Assembly (NCBI GenBank): GCA_942493235.1
Contig: OW818676.1
Coordinates: 1,550,001 to 1,614,000, forward strand
DNA: 64,000 nt
Source of the DNA: ENR-C587 sp942493235
GTDB taxonomy: Bacteria; Bacteroidota; Ignavibacteria; Kapaibacteriales; UBA2268
Direction of reading: 5' to 3'
Shown: piece by piece, positions 26,439 through 34,707 of the stretch
Position numbering within the stretch: position 1 is the first letter of the stretch
Layout of the letters: each line of letters starts with the position of its first letter
Notes under the pieces: generated by a model
Database searches by the model: none
Seen by the model: the letters and a program-made list of their open reading frames with translations, nothing else
What the model was told of the DNA's origin: nothing
Translations under genes and position numbers: made by a program

Positions 26439-28562
26439 CTAATCCTTTATTATAGCTTCTTCTTTTGCTTGAGCTTCTTGGTTTTTCTTCTCAAAATAAT
26501 CTTTTTTATCGGGGTAGAGCCGAGCCAATTCGGTATATGCTTTTATAGCTTCGGAATATGCACCTTGAAGTACATAAATATTAGCTATCGTCTCGGTAAT
26601 TATCTCTCGTTTAGGTTCAGCACTAACTGTAAGCTCCGGCGGAATAATCTCATCAGATATTTGAGACTTGAATCCAAATAGGGAAGAGAAGTCTTCAAAT
26701 TGTTCTTTAACAATGTCATTTTGAACGCAAAAGTCAGGCTCTTGAGGCAGACATTGGTAATGAAAAATTCGTTTAGAAAGCTGTCTTCTGTCGCGAATTG
26801 GAGAATTATCAAGTCCCGGAATTAAATCTAACTTACGAGATTTAATTCTTTTATCAAATAAGTCGTCAGCATAGGAGAACCTGTTGACAAAACCCTTTAA
26901 TCCTACATATTGCATTAAATGAGCAGGCATTGTTTCTTCAACATCTTCGGCTTCAGAATTAATATCATTAGCTAAAAATTCTTCAGTTATTTCGCCTAAT
27001 TCCTCTTCATAAGCAGATTCGGCAAAATTATACTTTTCAAACTTGATTTCTTCCGGTAGCTCAGTCTCAGCCAAAGCCATTCGCTCGGCATTAACTGCAC
27101 TTAGCTTAGCAGTAAGACTTGAAAGCAACTCTTCACTACTAATATGTCCCTCAATAATCGGTTTATCAATATCTGAAGTCAGTTCGAAATCCGAAACATC
27201 AGATAATTCTTCAATTTCTTTATTATTTTGGTCGGTAATATCTACTTCATCTATTGCAATGGTATTATTATTATCGATTGATTCTATATAATCTGAATTG
27301 TTATTATTTTGGTCAGTAAATTCATCATCTTCTATAGCAATTGAAATACTATTATCTATAGGTTCTAAACCGGATTCGGAACTAATATCGCCAGAACCAA
27401 TTTCATCTTGAGCTATTTCATTTTCTTGAACCTCGTCTGCACTAATAACAGTATATTCAAGCATACCATCAGATTCGTAATTGATAGTATTTGTAGTAGG
27501 GGGGATTATTTCATTTTCAAAATCATTAGTGTTGAAATCTGTTTCAATAGTATTGATAATGTCAGATTTTGAATCATTATCGAATAAATTGTCAATATCA
27601 TTGAGATTCATTGATTCGGTTTCATCAACTATTTCGATATTATCAATAGTTACTGTATTAGTAGCACTATTATCGGCACTAAAAATGGAATCAATATCAT
27701 CGAGATTCATTGTTTCGGTTTCATCAACAGTTTCGATATTATCAACAGTTTGGATATTTTCAATAATTTCAGGATTAGTAGCACTATTATCTGCACTAAA
27801 AAAGGAGTCAATATCATCGAGATTCATTGTCTCGGTTTCATCAACAGTTTCGATATTATCAATAATTTCATTATTAGTAGCACTATTATCTGTACTAAAA
27901 ATGGAGTCAATATCATCGAGATTCATTGTCTCGGTTTCATCAACTATTTCGATATTATCAATAGTTTCAGGATTAGCAGTACTATTATCTGCACTAAAAA
28001 TTGAATCAATATCATCGAGATTCATTGGTTCGGTTTCATCAACTGTTTCGATATTATCAATAGTATTAGTAGCACTATTATCTGCACTAAAAATGGAGTC
28101 AATATCAAAGCTATGTTCATTATTAGTAGAGGAATCCGCTAAATCTGTGCTGTCGGGATTTGCCGAATAGCCTTCAGTCATATTATTTCTATCAATTAAT
28201 ATATCTGATTCCGGATTTATATTCGCAGAATTAGTACTTATAGAAAATATATCTTCTTCGATAACCTTTGGGGTGGGTTCTCCGAACGGGTCATCTTCTA
28301 TTACTTGAAAAGATTCGATTTCGTCTTTAACACTTTTTAAAAGTTTATTAGAAGGAAATAGTTTTATGGCATTATTAATATTATTTAGGGCATCGTCTTT
28401 CTTGTTCAATTTAACTAAAGCTCTTGAAATAATACTGTAAGCTGAAGCATATTCGGGATAAAGTTTTAACCCTTCATAGCACAAATCAATGGCTTCGTCA
28501 TACATTTCAGTAAGAAGTAGTTGCTCGGCTTCAACCGCAAAAAGAACTGATATTTCACCCAT
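26439..28562 (-). CDS. TPR protein with acidic internal repeats
   Basis: A 707-residue cytoplasmic protein. It has TPR-like helices at both ends: about 5-75 (YDEAIDLCYEGLKLYPEYAS) and about 650-700 (GAYSEAIKAYTELARLYPDKK). Between them lies a long, strongly acidic, low-complexity linker that includes five repeats of about 33-35 residues (151-328) sharing DDIDSIFSADNSATN and IDNIETVDETET. A scaffold with two protein-binding ends joined by a flexible acidic spacer is a reasonable reading. It is in the middle of a three-gene operon, 15 bases after the Bax-inhibitor-like gene. Repeat number probably varies between strains. Confidence 0.7.
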   Translation of the reverse strand: MGEISVLFAVEAEQLLLTEMYDEAIDLCYEGLKLYPEYASAYSIISRALVKLNKKDDALNNINNAIKLFPSNKLLKSVKDEIESFQVIEDDPFGEPTPKVIEEDIFSISTNSANINPESDILIDRNNMTEGYSANPDSTDLADSSTNNEHSFDIDSIFSADNSATNTIDNIETVDETEPMNLDDIDSIFSADNSTANPETIDNIEIVDETETMNLDDIDSIFSTDNSATNNEIIDNIETVDETETMNLDDIDSFFSADNSATNPEIIENIQTVDNIETVDETETMNLDDIDSIFSADNSATNTVTIDNIEIVDETESMNLNDIDNLFDNDSKSDIINTIETDFNTNDFENEIIPPTTNTINYESDGMLEYTVISADEVQENEIAQDEIGSGDISSESGLEPIDNSISIAIEDDEFTDQNNNNSDYIESIDNNNTIAIDEVDITDQNNKEIEELSDVSDFELTSDIDKPIIEGHISSEELLSSLTAKLSAVNAERMALAETELPEEIKFEKYNFAESAYEEELGEITEEFLANDINSEAEDVEETMPAHLMQYVGLKGFVNRFSYADDLFDKRIKSRKLDLIPGLDNSPIRDRRQLSKRIFHYQCLPQEPDFCVQNDIVKEQFEDFSSLFGFKSQISDEIIPPELTVSAEPKREIITETIANIYVLQGAYSEAIKAYTELARLYPDKKDYFEKKNQEAQAKEEAIIKD
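27579..28112 (-). repeat. In-frame acidic repeats inside the TPR protein gene
   Basis: Five tandem units of about 100-105 bases encode the DDIDSIFSADNSATN...DETET repeats. Copies differ by a few substitutions and small in-frame length changes, consistent with expansion by recombination or slippage. Confidence 0.75.
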
Positions 28563-28577
28563 AATAATAAACCGCCT

Positions 28578-29279
28578 TTATTTTCTGTTTCCTAGAAATC
28601 TTAACAAATATAAAAATAGATTTATAAAATCTAAATATAAACTTAATGCACCTAAAATTGCAATTTTGCTTGCCATTTCGCCATTTTCTAATTGAATAAT
28701 AGACATTTCCTTTAATTTCTGAGTGTCCCAAGCAATTAAACCGGCAAAAATTACAACCCCTGCAAAGCTTGTAATCCAATAAATCGCTGCACTGGCTACA
28801 AACAGGTTTACTATTCCAGCAATAATTATACCAACTAACCCTGCAAACATAAAACTTCCCATAGCTGTTAAGTCTTTTTTTGTTAAATAGCCGAATAAAC
28901 TAAGAGCGGCGAACATACCTGCACAAATAAAGAATGTACTTCCGATAGACTCGGCAGTATAAACCGCAAAAATTGATGAGAATGTAACACCGGTAATTAC
29001 TGAAAAAGCTACAAAAAGAAATCCAGCAGTAACAGTTGAGATTCGGGAAATCGCCGCATTTATTCCAATTACTAAGCCGAATTGAGCTAATACCAAAAAT
29101 ATTAAGCTAAAACGGGAGCTCATAATTTCATAAAATAATCCTGACTCCCATATATATAATGAAGTAAGACCGGTAAGCATAAGCCCGGCTACCATCCAAG
29201 CATAAGTCTTGTTCATAAAAGTAGTTCGAGCTTGAGCGAGCTGCTCATCGGAAGCATAAGCTGAGATATTGTTTTCCAT
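28578..29279 (-). CDS. Bax inhibitor-1/YccA-family membrane protein
   Basis: A 233-residue inner-membrane protein with seven hydrophobic helices and the family pattern: an N-terminal FMNKTYAWMVAGLMLTGLTS helix, the central LTAMGSFMFAGLVGIIIAG, and a C-terminal ALSLYLDFINLFLYLLRFLG segment containing the D-F-I-N-L-F motif. Bacterial members (YccA, YbhL, BsYetJ) are proton-sensitive calcium leak channels or FtsH modulators. It heads a three-gene operon with the TPR protein. Confidence 0.9.
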   Translation of the reverse strand: MENNISAYASDEQLAQARTTFMNKTYAWMVAGLMLTGLTSLYIWESGLFYEIMSSRFSLIFLVLAQFGLVIGINAAISRISTVTAGFLFVAFSVITGVTFSSIFAVYTAESIGSTFFICAGMFAALSLFGYLTKKDLTAMGSFMFAGLVGIIIAGIVNLFVASAAIYWITSFAGVVIFAGLIAWDTQKLKEMSIIQLENGEMASKIAILGALSLYLDFINLFLYLLRFLGNRK

Positions 29280-29449
29280 TTTTCACCTACTAATTAAAAA
29301 GAAAATTTAACAATTTAGAATAATTTGCAATAGAAAGATAAAATTAAAGATGATTACTGCACAATTAAGTATAATAATCATCTTCTAAGCAAAGTAGTAA
29401 TACGGATAAATTTATTTTATATAAAATAAAAAAAACCGATATTATTTAT

Positions 29450-30454
29450 CTATCTATAACCGATAAACAAACTGGTTCCGAATTCGGTATCTATTCGTTT
29501 AATGTTTGTAAGCCAGCCTTCACGCATTATCATCCAAAGATCAGAATCTGTAAAGACATCACCGGAGCGAGTATTAACTAACATGTTAAGTGAAAGTACA
29601 GTAGCTGATTCAGGTTCAGTTCTTGAGTCATCGATAATGGCTTCTTGAATAATTACGCATCCTTTGGGCTTAAGGCTGTTAAATATTTTATGTATTAAAT
29701 CAATATTTTCCCAAATCGAATAATAGCTTAATACCGACGAAAGGAAAATCACATCATACTCCTTGCCAATATCATCTTTGAACATATTACCTTCGATAAT
29801 ATTGATTGAGTCTAATAGTCCTTCCCTTTTAAGGTGAGATTTGGTATATTGGATTACATTAGGCAAATCCATTGCAGTAACCTGCATGCTTGGCTTTGTT
29901 TTTTTGAACTCCATAGCATAGAGACCGGAGTTACAGCCCAAATCTAATATTGAATTTACATCTTGTAAGTTGATTAGTTTAATAATATCGGGAGCTTGAA
30001 GAACTGCTCTCCAGTGCTGCGATTCAACAAAAGATTCAATCCACTCGTCGTCTTTATCCGCTAAATCTTTATAAGACACAGCCTTACCAAGTTTTACAGC
30101 TCCAGTTAATTCTCCCCATTTTTCCCACATGTGTGTATAGAACATCATATTGCCAATATACTCCGGTCGATTTTTAACTAAGAATCTCCGAGTACCTCTG
30201 GTATTATGATACTTAATAACTGTTTTATTTAGCAGGTTGATACTGACTAAAGCATTAAGTAATTTTGTTGTAGCTTTTTCATCAGAGCCGGCTTCGATAG
30301 CGATTTCTTTCGCAGTTTTCTCATCATTGCCTAAGATAGAGAAAATATCTAATTCGCAAGCGGTAAGCAGAATTTTGCTTAATTCGAAAGCAGAAGCTAT
30401 TTGCAAAATAGCATTTACGGAGTCGTCGCTTACTAACGGGTTGAGCTTCTTCAT
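29450..30454 (-). CDS. SAM-dependent O-methyltransferase-like protein
   Basis: A 334-residue class I methyltransferase of the plant-type O-methyltransferase/hydroxyneurosporene (CrtF) architecture: an N-terminal winged-helix dimerisation domain (about 1-100, LTACELDIFSIL and AKEIAIEAG) then the SAM-binding Rossmann fold with motif I ILDLGCNSGLYAMEF (about 168-182), acidic AMDLPNV, and IEGNMFKDDIGKEYDVIFLS. The acceptor substrate is unknown. It follows the secreted protein gene at 30470 by 15 bases. Confidence 0.83.
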   Translation of the reverse strand: MKKLNPLVSDDSVNAILQIASAFELSKILLTACELDIFSILGNDEKTAKEIAIEAGSDEKATTKLLNALVSINLLNKTVIKYHNTRGTRRFLVKNRPEYIGNMMFYTHMWEKWGELTGAVKLGKAVSYKDLADKDDEWIESFVESQHWRAVLQAPDIIKLINLQDVNSILDLGCNSGLYAMEFKKTKPSMQVTAMDLPNVIQYTKSHLKREGLLDSINIIEGNMFKDDIGKEYDVIFLSSVLSYYSIWENIDLIHKIFNSLKPKGCVIIQEAIIDDSRTEPESATVLSLNMLVNTRSGDVFTDSDLWMIMREGWLTNIKRIDTEFGTSLFIGYR

Positions 30455-30469
30455 ATTAACCCCAATTAT

Positions 30470-31117
30470 TTATTGTTTTAACGGATCTTTTATTTCTGTT
30501 ACTATTATTTGCAAATCGCTTTGCGAATCCAACTTTTCAGTTTCTATTGTATAGCGTGTGCTGAAGTCATTCCATATAGCACATGCATTTTGTAATGACG
30601 CTAATAATTCAGCTTCTGCCTTTTTATTTTTTGCTTTGGAGCTATTTAAAACTAATTTAAATTTTGCACCGCGATTAAATCTATATACGTCAATAAAATC
30701 TTTGAATAACTTAGAGCATTCGTTACTTATTTGAGTAGTACCGGTATTAAAACAGTTCACTTGATAAATTGTCCGGTTATTAGTCATTTTCTTAATATTG
30801 AAGTCAATCTCTACTTCTTTATAATCTTCGGAATATTCGATATTTATAGTTTTAGTCTCTTTAACTACATCATAATTTAAAAAAGTAACTTCATATACAT
30901 CTCCGGAATTAAGTACTTGCTGATATTCACCGGTTAATATATTTGGCTGTATCTTTATTTTTTTATCGTCCTTCCCCTTAATTACCATAGTAACTTCTGT
31001 AGGAGTATTCGAAAATTCATCTAATACTTTTCCCTTAATTAATATCGGAACGCCTCCGCAATAACAATTCAAACTAACCATAAAAAGCAATAATAGAATG
31101 CTAAAAACTTTTTTCAT
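30470..31117 (-). CDS. Exported protein with carboxypeptidase-regulatory-like domain
   Basis: 215 residues. The signal peptide ends in a cysteine-rich LNCYCGG, which may be a lipobox. Residues 25-110 (ILIKGKVLDEFSNTPTEVTM) resemble a small carboxypeptidase-regulatory-like beta-sandwich. The C-terminal half (FKLVLNSSKAKNKKAEAELL) has an alpha/beta pattern a little like an OmpA or SPOR domain, but I cannot confirm it. It is upstream of and probably co-transcribed with the methyltransferase gene. Confidence 0.55.
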   Translation of the reverse strand: MKKVFSILLLLFMVSLNCYCGGVPILIKGKVLDEFSNTPTEVTMVIKGKDDKKIKIQPNILTGEYQQVLNSGDVYEVTFLNYDVVKETKTINIEYSEDYKEVEIDFNIKKMTNNRTIYQVNCFNTGTTQISNECSKLFKDFIDVYRFNRGAKFKLVLNSSKAKNKKAEAELLASLQNACAIWNDFSTRYTIETEKLDSQSDLQIIVTEIKDPLKQ

Positions 31118-31267
31118 ATCTAAACCCTAATTTTGAATTAAAATTAAAACAATAAAAATAACAAGAATTATCCAATTATACAATACTTTTATTTTTATGA
31201 TTTAAAATATTGAGGAGGAAAAGCAGTTGCCAGGGTTTTGTTTCTCGACATTTCAACAAATAATATC

Positions 31268-31684
31268 CTATTCTTTACCAATTTCCCAATTAGGCACAAA
31301 TCGTTTTAGCAAAAACAAATCAATAATTACTGCGATAGCCACACCGATAGCATACATCAATATATCGGGAATATCGAAAGTAGTTCCCAGAATTTTAATC
31401 CCGAATAATTGCAAAAGTTCAAAAAATGTAGCTGTACAAAAAACAAAAATCGCTTTATTGTGCCATTTTTGTAATATTCTGATTTTCAAATCAACTATGC
31501 AAACTAGGTAATAAAACGAAAGAGGTACCAATATATCGGATACATAACTTTGGTAAATTATACGTAAATCACCGGATAGATATTGCCCGAGCCTTAGCCA
31601 ATGGATAAGCGACACGAACAGCACAATAAACACTCCGACGAGCTTACGATTAATTAGATAATGCTTTTTTATAAATGATTCCAT
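31268..31684 (-). CDS. VanZ-like membrane protein
   Basis: About 138 residues from the ATG at 31684, with four hydrophobic helices. The pattern SDILVPLSFYY, TFFELLQLFGIK, TTFDIPDILMYAIGVAIAV matches VanZ-like proteins, which have an E-x-x-Q and a D-x-x-D-x-x-x-N/Y-x-x-G signature. An upstream ATG at 31723 would add 13 residues. The function in this family is generally unknown. It lies downstream of the FkbM methyltransferase. Confidence 0.65.
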   Translation of the reverse strand: MESFIKKHYLINRKLVGVFIVLFVSLIHWLRLGQYLSGDLRIIYQSYVSDILVPLSFYYLVCIVDLKIRILQKWHNKAIFVFCTATFFELLQLFGIKILGTTFDIPDILMYAIGVAIAVIIDLFLLKRFVPNWEIGKE

Positions 31685-31744
31685 AAGTAATTGAAATATA
31701 ATATGAATAAACAAATATTGCAATATTTGTTATATAGAAAGACT

Positions 31745-32524
31745 CTAATTTTTATTTAATAATCTTTTTAGTAATTTTTTCTTTTTTACCAGCCCGATTG
31801 ATAGGTCTTTCATAATCAGGTTGATTTTTTCAAATGGAGTAATTGGGAAAACACCGTTTTTGACAAATACTGTATCGCTATCATTTTTATACCATTTAGT
31901 ATAATTATTATTATTCATCCAGTCAACTATATTATTAATATTTGGATTAGTATAATACTTGCCATGAGTTTCAATCGAGATGATATTAGGTTTGCTAATC
32001 ATGTGTTTGATTACATACCATTCGGCACCTTCTATGTCGATACTGATTAAATCGAAATGCCCATGGTCTATCTCGCTGAATAAAATTGAATTAGCAAGAA
32101 ATTTCTCTGACTTATCGACTTTGCAATTATCATTAATGAGAGCCGGACTGGACTTTAATTCACTGATAAATGTAGAAGATTTCTGTCGGCATAATTCGAT
32201 TTTTCCTTTAAAACTATATACAGCGGCTTCGATTACTTTTACATTTTTACGATTAGCAAAATATTTATTTATTTTTTCTACATAAGTAGGGTCAGCCTCT
32301 ACAAGTGTAGTTGGAACATTTGCATGAATAAAGTCCTTAAGATTAGAGTCTTCCGGCAGATAGACCCCTACTTCGCAAATGTTGACCGATTTGTATTTTT
32401 TTTTGTTTAATTTCCTAAATAGATGATTTGCACCATTATTCATAATACCCCTTATACTCCGAATAATAATAATATTTACTTTATAAAAATAATTATCCAG
32501 GAAATTTGCAAAATCACCTATCAA
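31745..32524 (-). CDS. FkbM-family methyltransferase
   Basis: A 259-residue SAM-dependent methyltransferase of the FkbM type. The pattern includes ICEVGVYLPEDSNL (motif I region), LVEADPTYVEKI, AAVYSFKGKIEL, and the family signature DLISIDIEGAEWYVIKHM, followed by ISIETHGKYY. FkbM enzymes methylate sugar or polyketide hydroxyls, so a cell-surface glycan or natural-product role is possible. An internal ATG at 32443 (MNNGANH) is an alternative start. Small membrane proteins flank it. Confidence 0.8.
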   Translation of the reverse strand: MIGDFANFLDNYFYKVNIIIIRSIRGIMNNGANHLFRKLNKKKYKSVNICEVGVYLPEDSNLKDFIHANVPTTLVEADPTYVEKINKYFANRKNVKVIEAAVYSFKGKIELCRQKSSTFISELKSSPALINDNCKVDKSEKFLANSILFSEIDHGHFDLISIDIEGAEWYVIKHMISKPNIISIETHGKYYTNPNINNIVDWMNNNNYTKWYKNDSDTVFVKNGVFPITPFEKINLIMKDLSIGLVKKKKLLKRLLNKN

Positions 32525-32674
32525 TATTACTTAAAAAATAGAATATTTGATATTTAATTAATCAACTAACCTTTCTAAGTATGCAATTTACAAAATATTT
32601 CAAATTATTTAGCTAATAATATTTTGATAAATTTATTATTAGTGATAGAAATATTCATTATTAATTCTTACATT

Positions 32675-33145
32675 TTAAAAAGCATTATTGTTAATTAGCT
32701 TAATATATATATTTATTCTCCAAAAATACCAAACTAAAACTAAAAGGCTTCCAAGTGAATTAATGCTATAATTTAATACTTTATCGGCAAAAGTGCTTTC
32801 AGCCAAAGCAGATATTATTCCGATAACAAATCCCAAAACAGTACATTTTAATAAAAGAGGAAATGCAATAATTATTAGTCTTTCAAGATAATTTTTGCCG
32901 TGATTGCCATTATTGGATTTAAAAGCAATTTTAATACCTAAATAACATATCAGTATATATAGGAAAAATTCTACAAAATAAGAATAATAAGGTATGCTAA
33001 AGGTATTAGCCGGTGTAAATTTAAGTAAGTATGTGTTAAATGAAGTGATAATAATCGACCCAAAATAGTATTTGATTTTAGTGCTTTCATCTAATTTGTT
33101 TTCTTTGATGTCAATTGCTAAATTTCTTGTTTTCCAAAAATACAT
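32675..33145 (-). CDS. Small membrane protein, unknown
   Basis: 156 residues with about four hydrophobic segments (around 30-45, 53-75, 88-113 and 127-148) and a basic loop. I recognise no motif. It lies alone between the FkbM gene and a decayed repeat region. Confidence 0.5.
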   Translation of the reverse strand: MYFWKTRNLAIDIKENKLDESTKIKYYFGSIIITSFNTYLLKFTPANTFSIPYYSYFVEFFLYILICYLGIKIAFKSNNGNHGKNYLERLIIIAFPLLLKCTVLGFVIGIISALAESTFADKVLNYSINSLGSLLVLVWYFWRINIYIKLINNNAF

Positions 33146-33504
33146 TATAAAACCTTAAAAAAATTAATATATAAGAACAGACTGTTTGCAGTCTGTTGAA
33201 TAAGCCCAAAATACTTCGTTACATACTGAGTGAAGCGAAGAATACAGAAAAAAAATTCAATCATTTACTTAAGAGTTGCATGTTTTGCTTCGTTCAACAC
33301 GACTCCCTTATTACCATTAGTAACTAAGCGAAAAATCAAATTATATCTAAGAAATTGACTTATAATGAAATCTGCACAGCGTTCAGTATAAGTCAATACT
33401 AATATAATTGTTTTCCAACAGGCTGTTAGTTACTCAATTATTAAAATATAAAAAATATTGTTAATAATAAAATAGCTAATACTGATTAAAAAAGCAAATT
33501 AATA
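33146..33504. other. Intergenic region with decayed MITE-like copy
   Basis: A hairpin CAGACTGTTTGCAGTCTG lies at about 33178-33197, and degenerate arms (ACTGAGTGAAGCGAAGAATAC and TTTTGCTTCGTTCAACACGA) follow to about 33304. I see no gene. Confidence 0.45.
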
Positions 33505-34695
33505 TTACTTTGGCAAACTGAAATAAAATGCAGTACCTCTGTCGATTTCACTTTCTACCCAAATTTTCCCTCCTTTAATTAGTTCTACCAGTCCTTGAAC
33601 TAAAGATAGACCAATGCCCGCACCATCATAAGATCGACTTAAATCATACTCTACCTGTCTGAACCTATCAAAAATGAATGGTAAACAATCTTGAGTAATC
33701 CCGATACCGGTATCTTTGACATAGAAAATTATTTCACTTTCTCGAATATTATAACCAAAATCTATACTACCGCTTTTTGTAAACTTAATTGCATTATCCA
33801 TTAAATTATTAATTATTTGATGAAAGCGACCTTCATCGGATTCAATATTAGCATCATCATCACTTAGCTCTAAATGTAAACATAAATTTATATTTTTAAT
33901 ATCAGCTATTGGTTTATAGATACTATAAAATTCGCTTAATAGATCATTATAATTAAAATATTTATTTGTTAATTCTATCTTTCCGGTGTCAATCAATGAA
34001 ATATCAAGTATATTATTAATAAGAGAAATTAATCTTTTTGAACTACGATTCACAGACTCTAAGCATTCATTTTTCTCCTCTTGACTTATATCCGGATAAG
34101 ACATGATCTGTGAAAAGCCAATAATTCCATTTAATGGAGTACGGATTTCGTGTGACATATTCGCCAAAAAAGCTGATTTTAATCTACTACTCTCTTCAGC
34201 ATTATCTTTAGCAATTCTCAATTCATTCATAGTAGTCTCAAGCTCGGCAGTTCTTATTTTAACTTGTTCTTCAAGCAATATATTCATATTTTGCAATTTT
34301 TTCCTTATGTCACTTAATTCTAAGTGCGTTTCAATTCTTGATAGTAGTTCACCGGAATTGTATGGTTTAGTAGCGAAATCTTGAGCACCTAATTTTAGAC
34401 CTTTTATAGTACTGTCTTTATCAGTAATTGCAGACAGAAAAATAATCGGCAAGTTACTGTATTTTGCATTTTCTCTTACTTTTGTGCATACTTGGAAACC
34501 ATCCATACCGGGCATACTTATATCTAATAAAATTAAATCGAATTCTTCAAATTCAATCCATTCTAGTGCTTCAAAACCATTTGTTGCATATTCAACCTGA
34601 TAACCCTCATTAGTTAAGATATTTGCCGCAAGCTGTATATTCTCAGCTATATCATCAACTATCAGTATTTTCTTTTTCATTTTATCCTTAATCAA
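33505..34695 (-). CDS. Hybrid response regulator/histidine kinase
   Basis: A 396-residue cytoplasmic signalling protein in the order REC, coiled coil, HisKA, HATPase. The receiver domain (about 8-125) has IVDD and phospho-acceptor D58 (LLLDISMPGMDG). A coiled coil (about 128-172) leads to the HisKA box with H182 (ANMSHEIRTPLNG), then the ATPase N, G1 and G2 boxes (NLMDNAIKFT, DTGIGI, GAGIGLSL). There is no sensor or membrane segment, so input probably comes from another kinase through the receiver. It lies 12 bases after the stop of the larger hybrid kinase, so the two likely form one phosphorelay. An internal ATG at 34680 is an alternative start. Confidence 0.9.
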   Translation of the reverse strand: MIKDKMKKKILIVDDIAENIQLAANILTNEGYQVEYATNGFEALEWIEFEEFDLILLDISMPGMDGFQVCTKVRENAKYSNLPIIFLSAITDKDSTIKGLKLGAQDFATKPYNSGELLSRIETHLELSDIRKKLQNMNILLEEQVKIRTAELETTMNELRIAKDNAEESSRLKSAFLANMSHEIRTPLNGIIGFSQIMSYPDISQEEKNECLESVNRSSKRLISLINNILDISLIDTGKIELTNKYFNYNDLLSEFYSIYKPIADIKNINLCLHLELSDDDANIESDEGRFHQIINNLMDNAIKFTKSGSIDFGYNIRESEIIFYVKDTGIGITQDCLPFIFDRFRQVEYDLSRSYDGAGIGLSLVQGLVELIKGGKIWVESEIDRGTAFYFSLPK

Positions 34696-34707
34696 TTGGT
34701 AATTAAT

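Noticed and set aside
27481..28170. 229-residue plus-strand open frame opposite the TPR gene
   Set aside because: It is the antisense shadow of the acidic repeats; its repeated SSRFIVSVSSTVSIL sequence simply mirrors them.
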